Positions 10,217 through 21,592 are shown, counted from the first letter of the stretch. The stretch: DNA of 64,000 bases from Gentiana macrophylla (GCA_026214975.1 CM047807.1:65637824-65701823); one strand, 5' to 3'. Numbers and translations are program-made. The notes: generated from the letters alone by a model not told the origin.

Positions 10217-13200
10217 TGATCGCGTGCAAAGCACTCGCTAGCAATAGGACTAGGTCTATCGTAGTAGAGTACTGGCGAGTCAAGGTCGAAACCCCCAGAG
10301 ACTCGTAAGAACGCAAGTTAATCGAGAATGATATTGACACGACAACGGTCTACGACGAACTACAATATAGACAATAGTAAGGTTGGTAACAAGAAACTAG
10401 AAAGATTATGCAAGTTCAAATGGAGTAAACAAGAGTTTCTAAGCTATTAGTCTAATTATGTGTGATTAGTTATTCCCCTCATAACATGCAATAGTCATCC
10501 CCGTTGGTAAATTTTAGTTCATTGACAGCTACGGGTGCAACTCCTAACCCTATCTACTTCTACTGTAAGGACAACAGACAATCTATGTGCAACTAACCTC
10601 CTTCATTTGTTGTATTAGATCATACGCAATAAGTTCTAGAGTTGCCGGCTCAAGACCGAAAACCTCCCTAGGCAGCTATCGACTATGACTATCACGTTCC
10701 AAACGATCCATCAAGACAATGTCCAAATTAACACTTCTCTAACAATCCTTCATGCTAATTTATGATGACATTAAAATAGTTGATTAGGCAACTAACATGT
10801 AAATAAAATCTGTCGATCAATGTAGCTGACGCCGATTATCATGAACTAGTAATTTACTAGGTATTCAGATCTAACGATATAGACCGTCGCAGATCTGAAG
10901 AATGCAATTACTATTTCATGATTTCTTTACCAACGAATTAGATTTATACATACATGTGGTAGAATAAACTAACTACTACATAATTAAACTAAAAAAACAA
11001 TTAGCACATACTAGTCAAATAGAACAAAGATAGATCTACATCTTGGAAAAGACAGAAAATCGTACCCTCGAATATGAGTGTAGAGGCGCCAAAAACTTGT
11101 TCGCGGTTTTATGCAAAGTAAAAGATAACAAGTAATAAAATAAAACCGATGTCATTTAAGTGCGAAGGCTCGCGGCCTAGTGGTGAAACCGGATCGTATC
11201 CGCAGGACTTGTACGAAAAAGAGTTTTTGCCTTCGATTTCTTTTATAAAGTTGATGATTATGATCTCGGATTTTCAATTAACAAACTAAGGTAGCAAACG
11301 TGAAAAGAAAGACGATACGTGAAAATTTGTTTAAAGAAAGATTAAAATAACTAGAACACACCATTGATCCACCACCCCACCGAAAATAACAAGAAAGACA
11401 CATATTCATTCGTAAGTTCTTGGATTATTATCTCGCTAAAGAGGCATTTTCCTTTCGGTTCATCGCCTTTTAATTAGTTCACCACTCTCGGTACAACTAA
11501 AGCATTTACGGATCAAAGATATGTATATAAATCCTAATCTAATAACATTCACCCTCAACTTACGTATGTTGGAAGAATATTATCATTCTCCTTCACGGTA
11601 ATCTACGAATTCATCAACTTCCGTATCTAAATTCGAATATCATGCAACACACATATTGTTCATACACATTGCACTTAAACAAAGTAAAACATGAAGGAAG
11701 AACAAGATAACTTACGAAAATGAATTAAAGCGAAATCCTTATTTATTCCGGTGATGGTGGCTTCACAACGATGGTTCTAGCTTGGAGACCTTAGCCAATC
11801 ATCCTCGATTATGATTTCAGAATCAGGGCCGTAGCTCCAGCATTACAACAGTACTACTATTCTAATTTATTCTCGGCATAACGCCTACAGAGTATTTACA
11901 TAAAAGACGGAAAAGTAAAAGCTTGGCCAAAAGTGACCAAGGAGGGGCGCCTTTATGGATGGAAATGAGGGAGTTCTTATAGGGAGTGTTGAGGGAGGTG
12001 TATAAGGAGAGGTTGTAGTTGAGGAGATATTTTTGGGAGAATATGCTAAGGAATATTCTCAAGTTTGTTATAAGCATGTGGGAGGTGATAATGACTTTGC
12101 ATGTGAAGGTGAGGAGTCACTAAAATAGCATGTGGAGTTTGTTATGACTCATCATCATCATCATTAAGGAGCACATGGAGTAACATGCATCAAACTTGGC
12201 CAAAATATCTCCGGTTCGTCCGTAATTCCAGCAGTTCGGTAAAAAAATCATAACTTGAGTTGTAGACCTCCGATTGACGTGATTCAAAATGCGTTGGAAA
12301 GCTCATTTTAGTATCTAAAACTTTCGTCAAGAACGCTTCCCCTGAAAATGCTTCTATGTCGGGTAAAATTTCCATCGAAAAACAGGTTACGGTAGAAGTA
12401 CGTTGGAAAATATTGATCCGTTGATCTCGTAAACTCGTGGCATCTTCTTCTTTTCCTCAAAATCCATCTTTTAGGCCTCAAAATATAATGTTACGTGGCA
12501 TATTTTGAAATACTTGATCACCAAGTTTGGGCCGAATCGAATCGAGCTTTCTTTATTCGAATCGAGCTTTCTTCTTAATCTTCATCTGATCTTCGTTTAA
12601 GCTCCTCATTTAACATGCAAGCGTACCTACATTCATGATAACATCGTGCAAAATGTAACATCTCATATTCAAAGACTTTTATCAATGAAACCACATAATT
12701 AACACAAATTTGCACTTAACCACTTTTAAAACTCATTTGCTCAATAATTCGATTAAACCCTTGATTTCTATGCAAATTATACGAATATGGAGGAAATTGT
12801 TATAAAATATAACATTAGAAATCGTATAAAATCACCCTAAACAAGTGTAGATCTCTCTCAGATCTCTTCCTAGGCAGCGAATCCGTCGTCTCCGCGACTA
12901 GAACTCATAAAATAAATAAAATAAAGAACAAAGAACTTTTATTGCATAATAATTGTCTTGAAAATTGTACACTAAATTCTGAGGCCGATGCCTCTTATTT
13001 ATAGCTAAATAAACCGACATAGAAATACCTAGAACTACCCTTCGTCGAAGAAAATGAATCTCGGAAGATTTTGGACTCTCGGTAAATTGGTGGTACTTTC
13101 AGATTAATCGGGGGAATTTTTGTCCTTTTCTTTCTGCCGACATAACATGGAAGGTTCTGGAATACCCTAGGCCCAATCCTTTCATTCAATCCATTCCAGA

Positions 13201-13426
13201 ATTGTCCACAATGCTCAACCCAATATTTGGTATCTTGAAAATAATCAAATAACGCTCAAAATAATATCGGATAATGGAAAAGAATTGTTAAATGTAAAAT
13301 ACTCGACTCATGAACCCGACATATGACAACTCAAATGGTTCATAATTATTGGTCGAAACAACTATTTTTTTGCTCATAACAGATATAATGTTGATGTCGT
13401 AGGATAGACTATTCTAAGCGTCATCA
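10217..13426 (-). repeat. 5' LTR of family A element, split by a family-B LTR
   Basis: The outer parts (10217-11084 and 12844-13426) match the intact family A LTR at 55081-56509 in reverse complement. Shared landmarks include the TGATGAC start, the segment reading tagtctatcctac, and the GCGATCA end next to the PBS. The two parts together give about the expected 1.43 kb. They are separated by a foreign 1.76-kb piece (11085-12843). The short ORFs in this LTR are not genes. Confidence 0.8.
11085..12843 (-). mobile_element. Family-B-like LTR with an attached PBS remnant, inserted in the family A LTR
   Basis: The minus strand starts TGTTTAGGG at 12843 and ends GAACA at 11098, as in the family B LTR at 59016-60403. 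It is then followed by 13 bases (11085-11097, agtttttggcgcc on the minus strand) identical to the bases between LTR and PBS plus the first PBS bases in family B. An 8-bp direct repeat, agtgtaga, flanks the piece (11077-11084 and 12844-12851). At about 1.75 kb it is longer than the 1.39-kb family B LTR, so it is a divergent member. No internal coding sequence is left. Confidence 0.72.
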
Positions 13427-13672
13427 GAAACTCAGCTCTAGCTTACTTTATCAGACTTGTAACCAACTGCTCAGATGTAGAACTCAGTTGTCTCCAGCAA
13501 CCTCAGTTCATAGAAAACTGAGAACTTACTTAAGAAGAAACTCAGCTTCATTTCACCTCCTACTTTCATAGAACTGAACACACTTGCTCAACTGACCATC
13601 ATATTGGGTTGCCATCTAGATTGGTTCCACCGGTTTATCAGTTTAGAGATCAAGTCAAAAAACTTACACTGA

Positions 13673-13790
13673 GTTATGGTGGGGTAGAGTGAAATGATAT
13701 TTCTTGATCGTTCTTGATTGTTTTTATTCATCAACACTAATAATTTTAGATTAATATTATCCAATGCCTGATGCACGGATTATTTGGTGA
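13673..13790 (+). repeat. Direct repeat, copy 1 (about 115 bp)
   Basis: This stretch, beginning actgagttatggtggggtag, matches 13981-14095 with scattered substitutions, including the shared segment gttcttgattgttttt (gttttg in the other copy). The copies are about 308 bp apart start to start. Their role is unknown. They may be terminal repeats of a small decayed element or a tandem duplication. Confidence 0.55.
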
Positions 13791-13980
13791 GGTGATATAA
13801 GAGGTATGAATGAGATACAATTATGAGATAAATGTGATACGGTAAGGTAGTATAAGGTGATGTGGGGCTCAGGAGGATAGGTTGGGATGAGGGCACTTAG
13901 TAAGTTTGGGTGTGTTGGGGTAGAATTATGGTACGTAGGGTAAAGGTAGAGTAGGGCAATAGGCGCATAGTAAGGTAGGA

Positions 13981-14095
13981 CTGAGTTATGGTGGGGTAGA
14001 TTGAAATAATATTTCCTTATGGTTCTTGATTGTTTTGAATCATTGGGACCTATAATTTTAGAATAATCTTATCCCATGCATGATACATGGGTTTA
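13981..14095 (+). repeat. Direct repeat, copy 2 (about 115 bp)
   Basis: Second copy of the repeat at 13673-13790, with the same actgagttatggtggggtag start. It ends in a partly palindromic segment, cccatgcatgatacatggg. Confidence 0.55.
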
Positions 14096-14140
14096 CGGCT
14101 AGGTATTTTATGTTAAATAATGTCCAAGTAACGTGAATTG

Positions 14141-14457
14141 TACTTGACTATAAAGACGGTATTTATAGCCTTAGGAATCCAACCCTAACCGACAAAACAG
14201 GCAACCCAGTGAATGACTGAAATACCCCAGAAGTAACTTAGATAAAACCCGAATAAACATGCAGCAGACGTGTTCCCTAAGTCTACTAAGGCTCGATGAG
14301 ACTTGTCTTGATGACTTGCCATCGACAAAGTCGATCAACAACTCACCGAACATGCCCCAAATTGAACACCAAACTTCAAAGCAGATGCTTTATACATTCT
14401 TTGACCAAAACATGTTTCAAAAACCAGACTTCGAGTATAGTTTAAGTCACCACTACA
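14141..14457 (-). repeat. Truncated 3' LTR of copia element H
   Basis: This matches about 20480-20787 of the 5' LTR, with shared segments ggtatttatagcc, gaatccaaccctaaccgac and ctgaaataccccagaagtaa. On the minus strand it starts TGTAGTGGTGACTTAAAC just after the purine tract aaggtggagatt. The part beyond about 14150 (R-U5 end) no longer aligns clearly, so the element is truncated on the left. Confidence 0.75.
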
Positions 14458-14587
14458 AATCTCCACCTTGACTTCAACTTCATGCAAACTGACCAGATGC
14501 ACAACCAACTGTGATAAATCCTCTTTGTCTTTAGATTTGAATACCTCACCAGACCTCCACCTTCAGCTGATTATTCCCAGATTCAAA

Positions 14588-14947
14588 TTAACTACTTTGG
14601 ATATTTAGGAATTCCAGACACAACTGAAACTTGCTCTTTGGAACTGGTTTAGTGAACATATCAGCATGATTCACAACAGTGCCGATCTTTTCCACTTTAA
14701 TCCTCCTCTCATTCCATAGAAAATGGTACCTAACATCAATATGCTTGGTTCTCTCATGACGAACCTGATCCTTAGCCACACATATTGCACTAAGACCGTC
14801 ACAATACAATCTAGTCTGATCTGGATGCAGATTCAGATCATTGACTAGCCCTTTCATCCGGATTGCCTCCTTTACTGCTTCTGTCACTGCCATATACTCT
14901 GCTTTAGTAGTAGATAATGTCACTGTACCCTGTAAGTTGCCTTCCAA
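14588..14947 (-). pseudogene. Copia RNase H
   Basis: The 119-residue frame contains STTKAEYMAVTEAVKEAIRM, followed by YCDGLSAICVAKDQVRHERTKHIDVRYHF and a final VPKSKFQLCLEFLN, the standard C-terminal RNase H of plant copia polyproteins. It overlaps the upstream RT frame by about 30 bases in another phase, which marks a frameshift near 14930. Confidence 0.88.
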
Positions 14948-15597
14948 CTTACCACAGAATCACCCAAAGTAAACCTATACCCAGACGTAGACCTCTTGTT
15001 GTCCACATCAGTATCAAAATCAGAAGAATAGTACCTTATGACAAAACATTGAGTAACACCTTCATAAATGAGTCCAATATCTGATGTACCCCTGAGGTAC
15101 CTGAATATCCTCTTTACTGCTTTCCAGTGTTCCTTTCCAGGTTGAGCCATAAACCTGCTGACAACACTGACTGCCTGAGTCAAATCAGGCCTAGTGCAAA
15201 CCATAACATACATTAAGCTACCAACTGCACTAGCATATGGAACCTTAGACAAGTATTCTTCATCTTCAGCTAACTGTGGAGCAAACACAGCAGACATATG
15301 TAGATTTGGTTCCATAGGAGTATCTATAGGTTTGGATGCTGACATGCCAAACTTGGATAATACCTTTTCAATATACCCCTGCTGAGACAAGAACAGCTTC
15401 CCCTGCTTCCTATCTCTATAGACCTCCATCCCCAGAATTTTCTTTGCATTCCCTAAATCCTTCATCTCAAATTCAGCCTTGAGCAGATTCTTCAAATCTT
15501 GAATGTCAGACTTGTTTGCAGCAGCTATCAGCATATCTTCTACATATAGCACCAGATAGATGATTGACCCATCCTTCAACTTGTCAGTGATAAACAC
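14920..15597 (-). pseudogene. Copia reverse transcriptase, C-terminal half
   Basis: This is a 225-residue frame of the copia RVT_2 domain: LVLYVEDMLIAAANKSDIQD, LLKAEFEMKDLGNAKKILGM, then the VPYASAVGSLMYVMVCTRPD segment and RYLRGTSD. The catalytic box normally reads YVDDML. Here it is YVEDML, so one catalytic aspartate is replaced, which should abolish activity. The frame then runs into the RNase H region. Confidence 0.88.
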
Positions 15598-15634
15598 AAA
15601 GAATCATATGGAATCTGTTATATCCCCTGTTGAA

Positions 15635-16162
15635 TCATATAGCTGTCAAACTTCTTATACCACTTTGTCTTGGAGCCTGCTTAAGTCCATATAAGGACTT
15701 TTTCAACTTGCAAACATATCCTTCTTTGCCAGGAACTTGGAAACCCTCCCGCTGAGTCATATAAATCTCCTTATCTACATCTCCATGTAGAAAGGTTGTC
15801 TTCACATCCAATTGCTCAAGTTCAAGATTCTGATATGCCACTTTTGCTAACAAAGACTTCCTGATGGAAGTATGTCGACCAATCGGAGAAAATATTTCTT
15901 CATAGTCTACCCCATCTTTCCTGATCAACCCCTTAGCAAACAAACGTGACTTATATCTAAAACCCTCAGCAGATGCCATTCCTTTCTTTTTCTTGAATAT
16001 CTGTTTGCAAGTTACCACCCTCATGTCTTGTGGTTGTTTGACCAGATCCCAAGCCTCATTCTTCTGAAATGACTCCATTTCTTCTCCCATAGCAACAAGC
16101 CATTGGGATGCCTCAGAACATGTCACAGCTTCCCTGTAAGTGTTAGGTTCAAAACCATCCAT
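15635..16162 (-). pseudogene. Copia reverse transcriptase, N-terminal half
   Basis: The frame has the canonical copia RT opening (EPNTYREAVTCSEASQWLVA, NEAWDLVKQPQ), then the region around RYKSRLFAKG and GVDYEEIFSPIGRHTSIR, the catalytic-Asp region LEQLDVKTTFLHGDVDKEIYM, and KLKKSLYGLKQAPRQ. It loses frame right after that motif, so the junction with the C-terminal half (15597) is a frameshift. Between 16163 and 16634 the integrase-RT linker continues with stops. Confidence 0.9.
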
Positions 16163-16633
16163 TTCTTCAGCTACCTGTAGTGCATATCCAACCGTATCCT
16201 CCTCAAACCCATATCTTCTTGGAGGTCTGATATTGGACCTCCTAGCTCTGCTGAGAGCTATACCCTACTGACCAACATCAGCAGTTTGAGTCTCTGCTGA
16301 CCTTTGTTCAGCAGACTGGCTTGGATCCTATTCAGGATCTGCTAACTGTTGACTGTCCCCTGCTGATTCCTTTAATCTAGCAAGCTCTACTTGAAGCTCC
16401 ACCTGTTTGTCAACCAACTCAATCTCAGATCTAATTTAATATTTAGATGTGGCTCTCAAAGATGAGTTAAGCATAGAGTTTTCATCAAAATTTACACTCC
16501 TACTGAGTGTAACCCTATTTTCAACTGATGACCATATTTTGTACCCCGTACCTCCATCTCCATATCCAACAAACACACCTTTCTTGGCCCTAGGCTCCAA
16601 TTTGCCCTCACTGACATGATAGTAGACTGTGCT

Positions 16634-17110
16634 TCAAAAAACCCTAAGTCCAGAGTAGTCTGCTGACTTTCTTGACCAAACTTCAAGTGGTGTTTTAAGT
16701 TTGATCCTAGTGTCAGGCCCCCTATTGATTAAGTAGCAAGCTGTACTAACATCCTCCCCCCAAAATCTCCTTACTAGACCAGAATTAGAGAGCATGCACC
16801 TTGCCGTCTCCAGAAGAGTTTGATTCTTTCTTTCTATAACACCATTCTGTTGTGGAGTATCTCTTATAGTATGGTGTCTGGCAATGCCTTCATTCTTGCA
16901 GAATTCATCAAACTCAGACCAACAGAATTCTAGTCCATTATCATTTCTAAGTCTCTTGATCTTCCTCCCTGTCTGATTTTCAACCAAAGCATTCCACTGC
17001 CTGAAGTTCTTGAATGCTTCACTCTTGTGTTTCATCATAATTACCCAAACCATCATTGAATAATCATCTATAAAAGAGACAAAATACATGTGACCACCCA
17101 ATGACTCCAC
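16634..17110 (-). pseudogene. Copia integrase catalytic core
   Basis: The 158-residue frame shows the integrase triad in context: SFIDDYSMMVWV (first Asp), RLRNDNGLEF (second Asp), and TPQQNGVIERKNQTLLETAR (Glu), followed by the YLINRGPDTRIKLKTPLEVW segment. The triad residues are kept. Integrase would insert the cDNA into the genome. A frame break separates it from the upstream zinc-finger part. Confidence 0.9.
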
Positions 17111-17113
17111 TCT

Positions 17114-17443
17114 TTATAGTCCCCAACAATCAGAATGGACATAATCAAGTGTCCATTTTGTGATATGGATTGCTTTTGAGAACTTGCTCCTATGTAGCTT
17201 CCCAAACACACAGTGTTCAGAAAATTCCAGTTCCTTGACCTTATGTCCCCTAAGTAGATCAGACTTAGATAGAATTTGCATACCTCTTTCACCCATATGA
17301 CCCAATCTCATATGCCACAACTTAGTCAATTGTGATTGGTGAACCTCTGATGATGCAAAGCAGAGAACTCTCTGATAGACCCCTTGTAGTATGTACAAAG
17401 GCCAGATCTTCTTCAGAGTTGGTGTCTTGATCTGCCAAAGCAA
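17114..17443 (-). pseudogene. Copia GAG-pre-integrase region
   Basis: The frame contains LWHMRLGHMGERGMQILSKS and the CVFGKLHRSKF segment (Zn-binding HHCC region of integrase) before the catalytic core. Upstream the reading changes at about 17410: the gag linker SEEDLAF runs directly into the LYILQG motif that normally lies far downstream of the protease. This shows that the protease (D-T-G-A-S region) was deleted. Confidence 0.85.
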
Positions 17444-17461
17444 CTGTACCCTGCTGATTAC

Positions 17462-19458
17462 TGACGTGGCCTTTTCTAGTGCTATACCAGTCCTTAACCG
17501 ACAGTGTATCGGGTCAAACTGTAGTGCTAGTGTGGTGAGTCAGAGTGTCGAATCCTCAGGGAAACTTGGTAATTCTTCTAAGTGTGGTTAAATACCAAAG
17601 AGCTGTTATTAACTCGATCTAAATCGCAGTTTTATGACACAGATGACTACTATTCTACTTAACATAAAATAAATGCGTAATTTAAAAGTTATTCTAATAT
17701 AATATATATAGATATATAAATATATATAGATGTACATAGATTGCAAAATATATATATAGATACCAATATATAGATACCAATATATTATTATAGAACTAGC
17801 CAAAGTTTATATAATTGATTTATACGATCTTTGCGATGAAAGCGGAATGTGCTCGATCTTTCCTTTTATATTAGGTCCAATTGAGTAAATGAAACGGTGC
17901 ACTCCTCGAGGTTAACAATTCCTCCTCACACGAAATATGAAATTGTCATATGTCATTGTCATCGATTCAATCTCCACAATCGCCCCATGCTAATCTTAGT
18001 TAGTCCGAATAGTGCCAGTACAAATCTACCCCGGATAAAAGAGGTTATTCTGTTTGTCGACGGCCGATGTTATTCAAAAGGCTCCGGTTGTCGGCGGATC
18101 GATTCAACTTTCGGTGTTAGTTTCAATTAAACCGTTGATTTTAACATTATTATGATCTTGAGCACAATTTTAATAAGATTCATCTTTCCCAAGACAAATC
18201 GCCTCGGTAGGAAATAGGATTCGTAGTCACGCTTTACGCACGGCCAATTTTACCCTCCGCTTTTCTATCTTTTATCTCATATCCTAACTTCTCTGGTCAG
18301 TTCATCGTTAGGTTATATGGTGCGATTCATCTTGGTTAATTACGTCAATCCGAATATTATCAATACGTTGCAAAATAGAAAAAGATTCAATTAACTCAAT
18401 TTTAGTCAATTTTAATTAGACAATATTCCTTTAGAGAAAAGATTGAAATAAAACAATTACATAACTTTGGCTAGTTATTTAGACTTAGCTAAAAAACATT
18501 ATAAAAAGAAAAAAAAAACAATACAAACATAAATACTTTAGAAATTTTACCCGATTACAACTGTTGAATCAGAGATCGTATTCTTCTGGACATTACAACG
18601 ACTTCAGCAACATTGATCTTCTGATAATTTCTCGAGCATTACAACGATACTATTTTTTATTTATGGCATAAGGCCTATATACATATATACTACTACTAAT
18701 TAAGAGAGGTTAGAAAATATATTGGTACCCCCCTGCAGGCTGTATGAACTACTCTATTTATAGGCAGAATTTCCCAGGGCCGGATCGATCCGAGGTGATG
18801 CCGGATCGATCCTGGAATAAAAAATATTATCCCCTAGATTATTCTCTGCAGGACCACATGTTTGATAATCATTACGTTTCCTCGGTTCGATCCGAGGTTA
18901 ATCCGGATTGATCCGGGTAGTTTATTTTCACATCTTGATCTGAAACTTGATAAAATCATAACTTGAGTTCTGGATCTCCGAATGTCATAATTCAAGAAGC
19001 GTTGGAAATCTCTAGAAAAGATCTAAAACTTCTATGAAGGACTCTTCTACAGAAAATGCCTTTTTAATGGGCCATTTGTTCGTCGAATATATATCTCGAT
19101 AATAGTATCACGAACCGTTGATCCACTTGAACTTTAAATCTCATGGCACTTCCTTACTTCCTTCGAAAGACATGTTTTTACTTCAAAAAGTGTCGTCACT
19201 CGGGGTCTTGGTTTACCTAAAATCTGCAAATAAAATACCAAAAATACCCACGTAAATCTGACACGACACTCCGGTTACTAAACCAGTACAAAATTTATAA
19301 CTTTTTATTACTTTTACTAGATTTTTATAGTATTTAGATTTATTCATAACTATTAATATTTCATAAGATTATCGTTATAATTTCTTATATTTTATATAAA
19401 AAGGGTTGATAAAGTATATAAAACATCGCAATTTTTATGATATAAATGTTATACATCA
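17462..19458 (-). mobile_element. Solo LTR (family I) in the copia gag-pol linker
   Basis: On the minus strand it runs TGATGTATAAC...GGCCACGTCA, a TG...CA LTR of 1,997 bp. It has perfect 5-bp target duplications, attac, at 17457-17461 and 19459-19463, interrupting the copia linker that continues on both sides. A minus-strand TATA box (cctataaatagag) lies at about 18754-18766. Segments such as aaatcataacttgagtt and gcgttggaaa are shared with the family-B-like LTR at 11085-12843, so it belongs to a related lineage. It contains palindromes of the type CGGATCGATCCG. The AT-rich stretch at 17695-17790 gives only chance ORFs. Confidence 0.88.
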
Positions 19459-20093
19459 ATTACCATGTTGCTTCTTCCTCTTTGGACATTTAATTTTCCA
19501 ATGGCCCTGCTCCTTGCAGTAATTACAGATATCCTTAGCTTTAAGACCCTTGGAATTCTTTTTGAATTTCTTCATTACTGAATTTCCTGGCCCTCTACTG
19601 ACTCCACTGGCCACCAACCCAGCAGACTGACTATCTATTCCAGATCCAGATGTCTTATGGCATAACTCTCGAGCATGGAGTGATGACCTTAAATCCTCCA
19701 ATGATACTGAGTCCTTTCCAACAATAAAGGACTGCACAAAGTTCTCATATGATGCTCGTAGTGACACAAGTAGAATCAATACAGCATCCTGATATTCAAT
19801 CTTCATATAAATATTTCTTAAATCAAGCAATATTGTGTTCAGCTGATCTAGATGATCCCTCAGCTGAGTACCCTCATGCATCCTTAAACTAACAGACGCT
19901 GTTTCAACAACAACTTGTTGGTTAGGGACTTAGTCATATACAGACTCTCAAGTTTGGCCCACAGCATCTCAGCAGTGTCCTCCTCAGCAACCTCTGTGAT
20001 AATATCATCTGACAAGCACAACATAATTGTTGAATGTGCTTTCTCCTCCATACTGGCTCTCTCAGCAGCACTTCCATCTATTGATTTAGACAA
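19456..20093 (-). pseudogene. Copia Gag with CCHC zinc knuckle
   Basis: Two frames cover the UBN2-type copia Gag. The first (19884-20093) has STIMLCLSDDIITEVAEEDT and LWAKLESLYMTKSL. The second (19456-19881) has LRDHLDQLNTILLDL and ends in the zinc knuckle CNYCKEQGHWKIKCPKRKK. A stop or frame change separates them. Gag would build the particle and bind RNA through the knuckle. The apparent C-terminus is artificial, because the solo LTR begins a few codons after the knuckle. Confidence 0.88.
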
Positions 20094-20287
20094 TGGACCC
20101 CAGACGCATCTTGATCTGCCACAAACTAAAACTGTTCCTTACTATAAACTTGTCAATCTTAACATTTAAATCATACATCTTTCTCACCAGAAAAGTTTGT
20201 GTAGATCCCAAATACTAGCCAATTATGACCTTGGTGCCAATCTACCTTGTCTAAAATAGATAAACAGATTTCTTGATGAACCTAGAT

Positions 20288-20302
20288 GCTCTGATACCAG
20301 TT
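20288..20302 (-). other. tRNA-iMet primer binding site of copia element H
   Basis: The plus strand reads ctctgataccag, so the element strand reads CTGGTATCAGAG, the usual complement of the initiator tRNA-Met 3' end. It lies directly inside the 5' LTR end. Confidence 0.85.
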
Positions 20303-20787
20303 TGTTATTACGGATCAATCAAGAAGTGATGCTGATTGTGAGTAAAGATATAAGATAAACAAGCATGCAAACAAAGAAACAAGAAGAACACAGATTTAAC
20401 GTGGTTTCCGACATTAAGCCGACTACTCCACGGACAAACAAGGATATTTTATTATCACCAAATGTTACATTGAGTTACAATAAATACATATGGTATTTAT
20501 AGCCTTTGGAATCCAACCCTAACCGACTAAATAGCCAACCCAGTAAATGACTGAAATACCCCAGAAGTAACTTAGATAAAACCTGAATAAACTTTCAGCA
20601 GACGTGTTCCCCAAGTCTGCTGAGGCTCAGCAGAGCTTGTCTTGAAGACTTGCCATCAGCAGGCTGATCAACCCTGCTGAACTTGCCCCCAGCTGAACAC
20701 CAAATTTCAGCAGATGCTTTATACATTGCTGACCAAAAACATGTTTCCAAAACCCAACTCAGTAGCATAGTTTAAGTCACCATTACA
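20303..20787 (-). repeat. 5' LTR of copia element H (485 bp)
   Basis: On the minus strand it runs TGTAATGGTGACTTAAAC...TAATAACA, with the PBS next to its inner end. It contains a TATA-like ctataaatacc (minus strand, about 20493-20503) and CT/GCAGA-rich repeats (cagcag, gctgagg). It matches the truncated 3' LTR at 14141-14457. Confidence 0.82.
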
Positions 20788-21592
20788 TCATCCTTCATGT
20801 TAATTTATGATGTGCAAAAAGTAGATTGGCCAGATCTAACCTACTGCGAATTAAATATGTCGATCAACGTAGCTGACGCCGAATCTTCTAATAAGGGTGA
20901 CTTAAAAATGTCATGCGGCTGTGAGATAGACCATCGCGGTGGCTGTGGCGGTGGTTCCTAATTCTGAAATTACATCGTTCTGTTCTGGTTATTCTTGTTA
21001 ATTACGATTTGTTTAGACATGAAGATTAATTACAACATGTTAATCTAACCTAATCTACCATGATTAAAATACAAGGAATGTTCAAAGCTTCATACCATTA
21101 TCAATGGGGGATCAAAAGAAAATCACAAACTCTTTATTTCATAGAAAAGATATAATAATAGTGGTAGATTCAAGCATATGTTACAAGAAACTTGCACAAC
21201 CTTTATATAGATATGTAAGCCGACCTAGTTGATCTAACCCTAGCCGACTTAATACAAATTACGGCTCCTCCAATTTCGTGTTCCTCCAGTTCCCGCGGCG
21301 GTGGCTAGGGCTTCTGCGGCTTCGGGCCCTTTCTCTTCTTTCTAGCCCAACAGATTTCATACAGGCTTTCTTGACTTCAGCCCAATGTCTTTTTTATAAT
21401 CTGGATTCACTTCTCTTCATCTCCAAAAATATGGTACTCCTGAAAATCACGTAAACGAAGTCACGCAGAATTAACGATCTACGAACCGACACGAGGCAAT
21501 TGACACATATTTCATACAATAATCTGACAATCATTTATCAATTGAGCGTGATTATGGGTAAATAAAGGCATGATTTATGGTACTATTTCCAA
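20788..21592 (-). repeat. Fragment of a family-A-like Athila LTR
   Basis: The first 130 bases align with 10745-10880 of the family A LTR (shared tccttcatg, taatttatgatg, gtcgatcaa and gtagctgacgccga), in the same minus orientation. A minus-strand TATA box (tctatataaagg) lies at about 21208-21218. The left part was cut off by copia element H and the right part is interrupted at 21592. No coding sequence is present. Confidence 0.6.

Larger units (their letters stand above)
5288..13426 (-). mobile_element. Athila-like Ty3/gypsy retrotransposon, family A, truncated and decayed
   Basis: Reading on the minus strand from 13426, the order is LTR, tRNA-Asp-type PBS, gag, protease, RT, RNase H and the start of integrase, which is the Ty3/gypsy order. 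The integrase core and 3' LTR are missing because a copia element occupies the sequence left of 5288. The gag and RNase H sequences resemble Athila/Tat-type elements. Every ORF is broken by stops or frameshifts, so the copy is non-functional. A second copy of the family (plus strand) starts at 55081. Confidence 0.85.
13427..14140. other. Unassigned spacer between two retrotransposons
   Basis: No gene is seen. The first 240 bases are rich in short actcag/cagtt repeats. A direct repeat (listed separately) occupies both ends of the rest, and 13800-13980 is purine/G-rich on the plus strand. This could be the remains of a small repetitive element, but no terminal structure was identified. Confidence 0.4.
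14141..20787 (-). mobile_element. Ty1/copia retrotransposon (element H), decayed, internally deleted
   Basis: On the minus strand the order is 5' LTR (20303-20787), initiator tRNA-Met PBS, gag with a CCHC zinc knuckle, GAG-pre-integrase, integrase, RT, RNase H, purine-rich tract and a truncated 3' LTR. Integrase before RT is diagnostic of Ty1/copia. The protease is missing, and a solo LTR (17462-19458) splits the gag-pol linker. The LTR pair matches from the TATA region onward, but the far-left end is lost. Several frameshifts make it non-functional. Confidence 0.88.
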
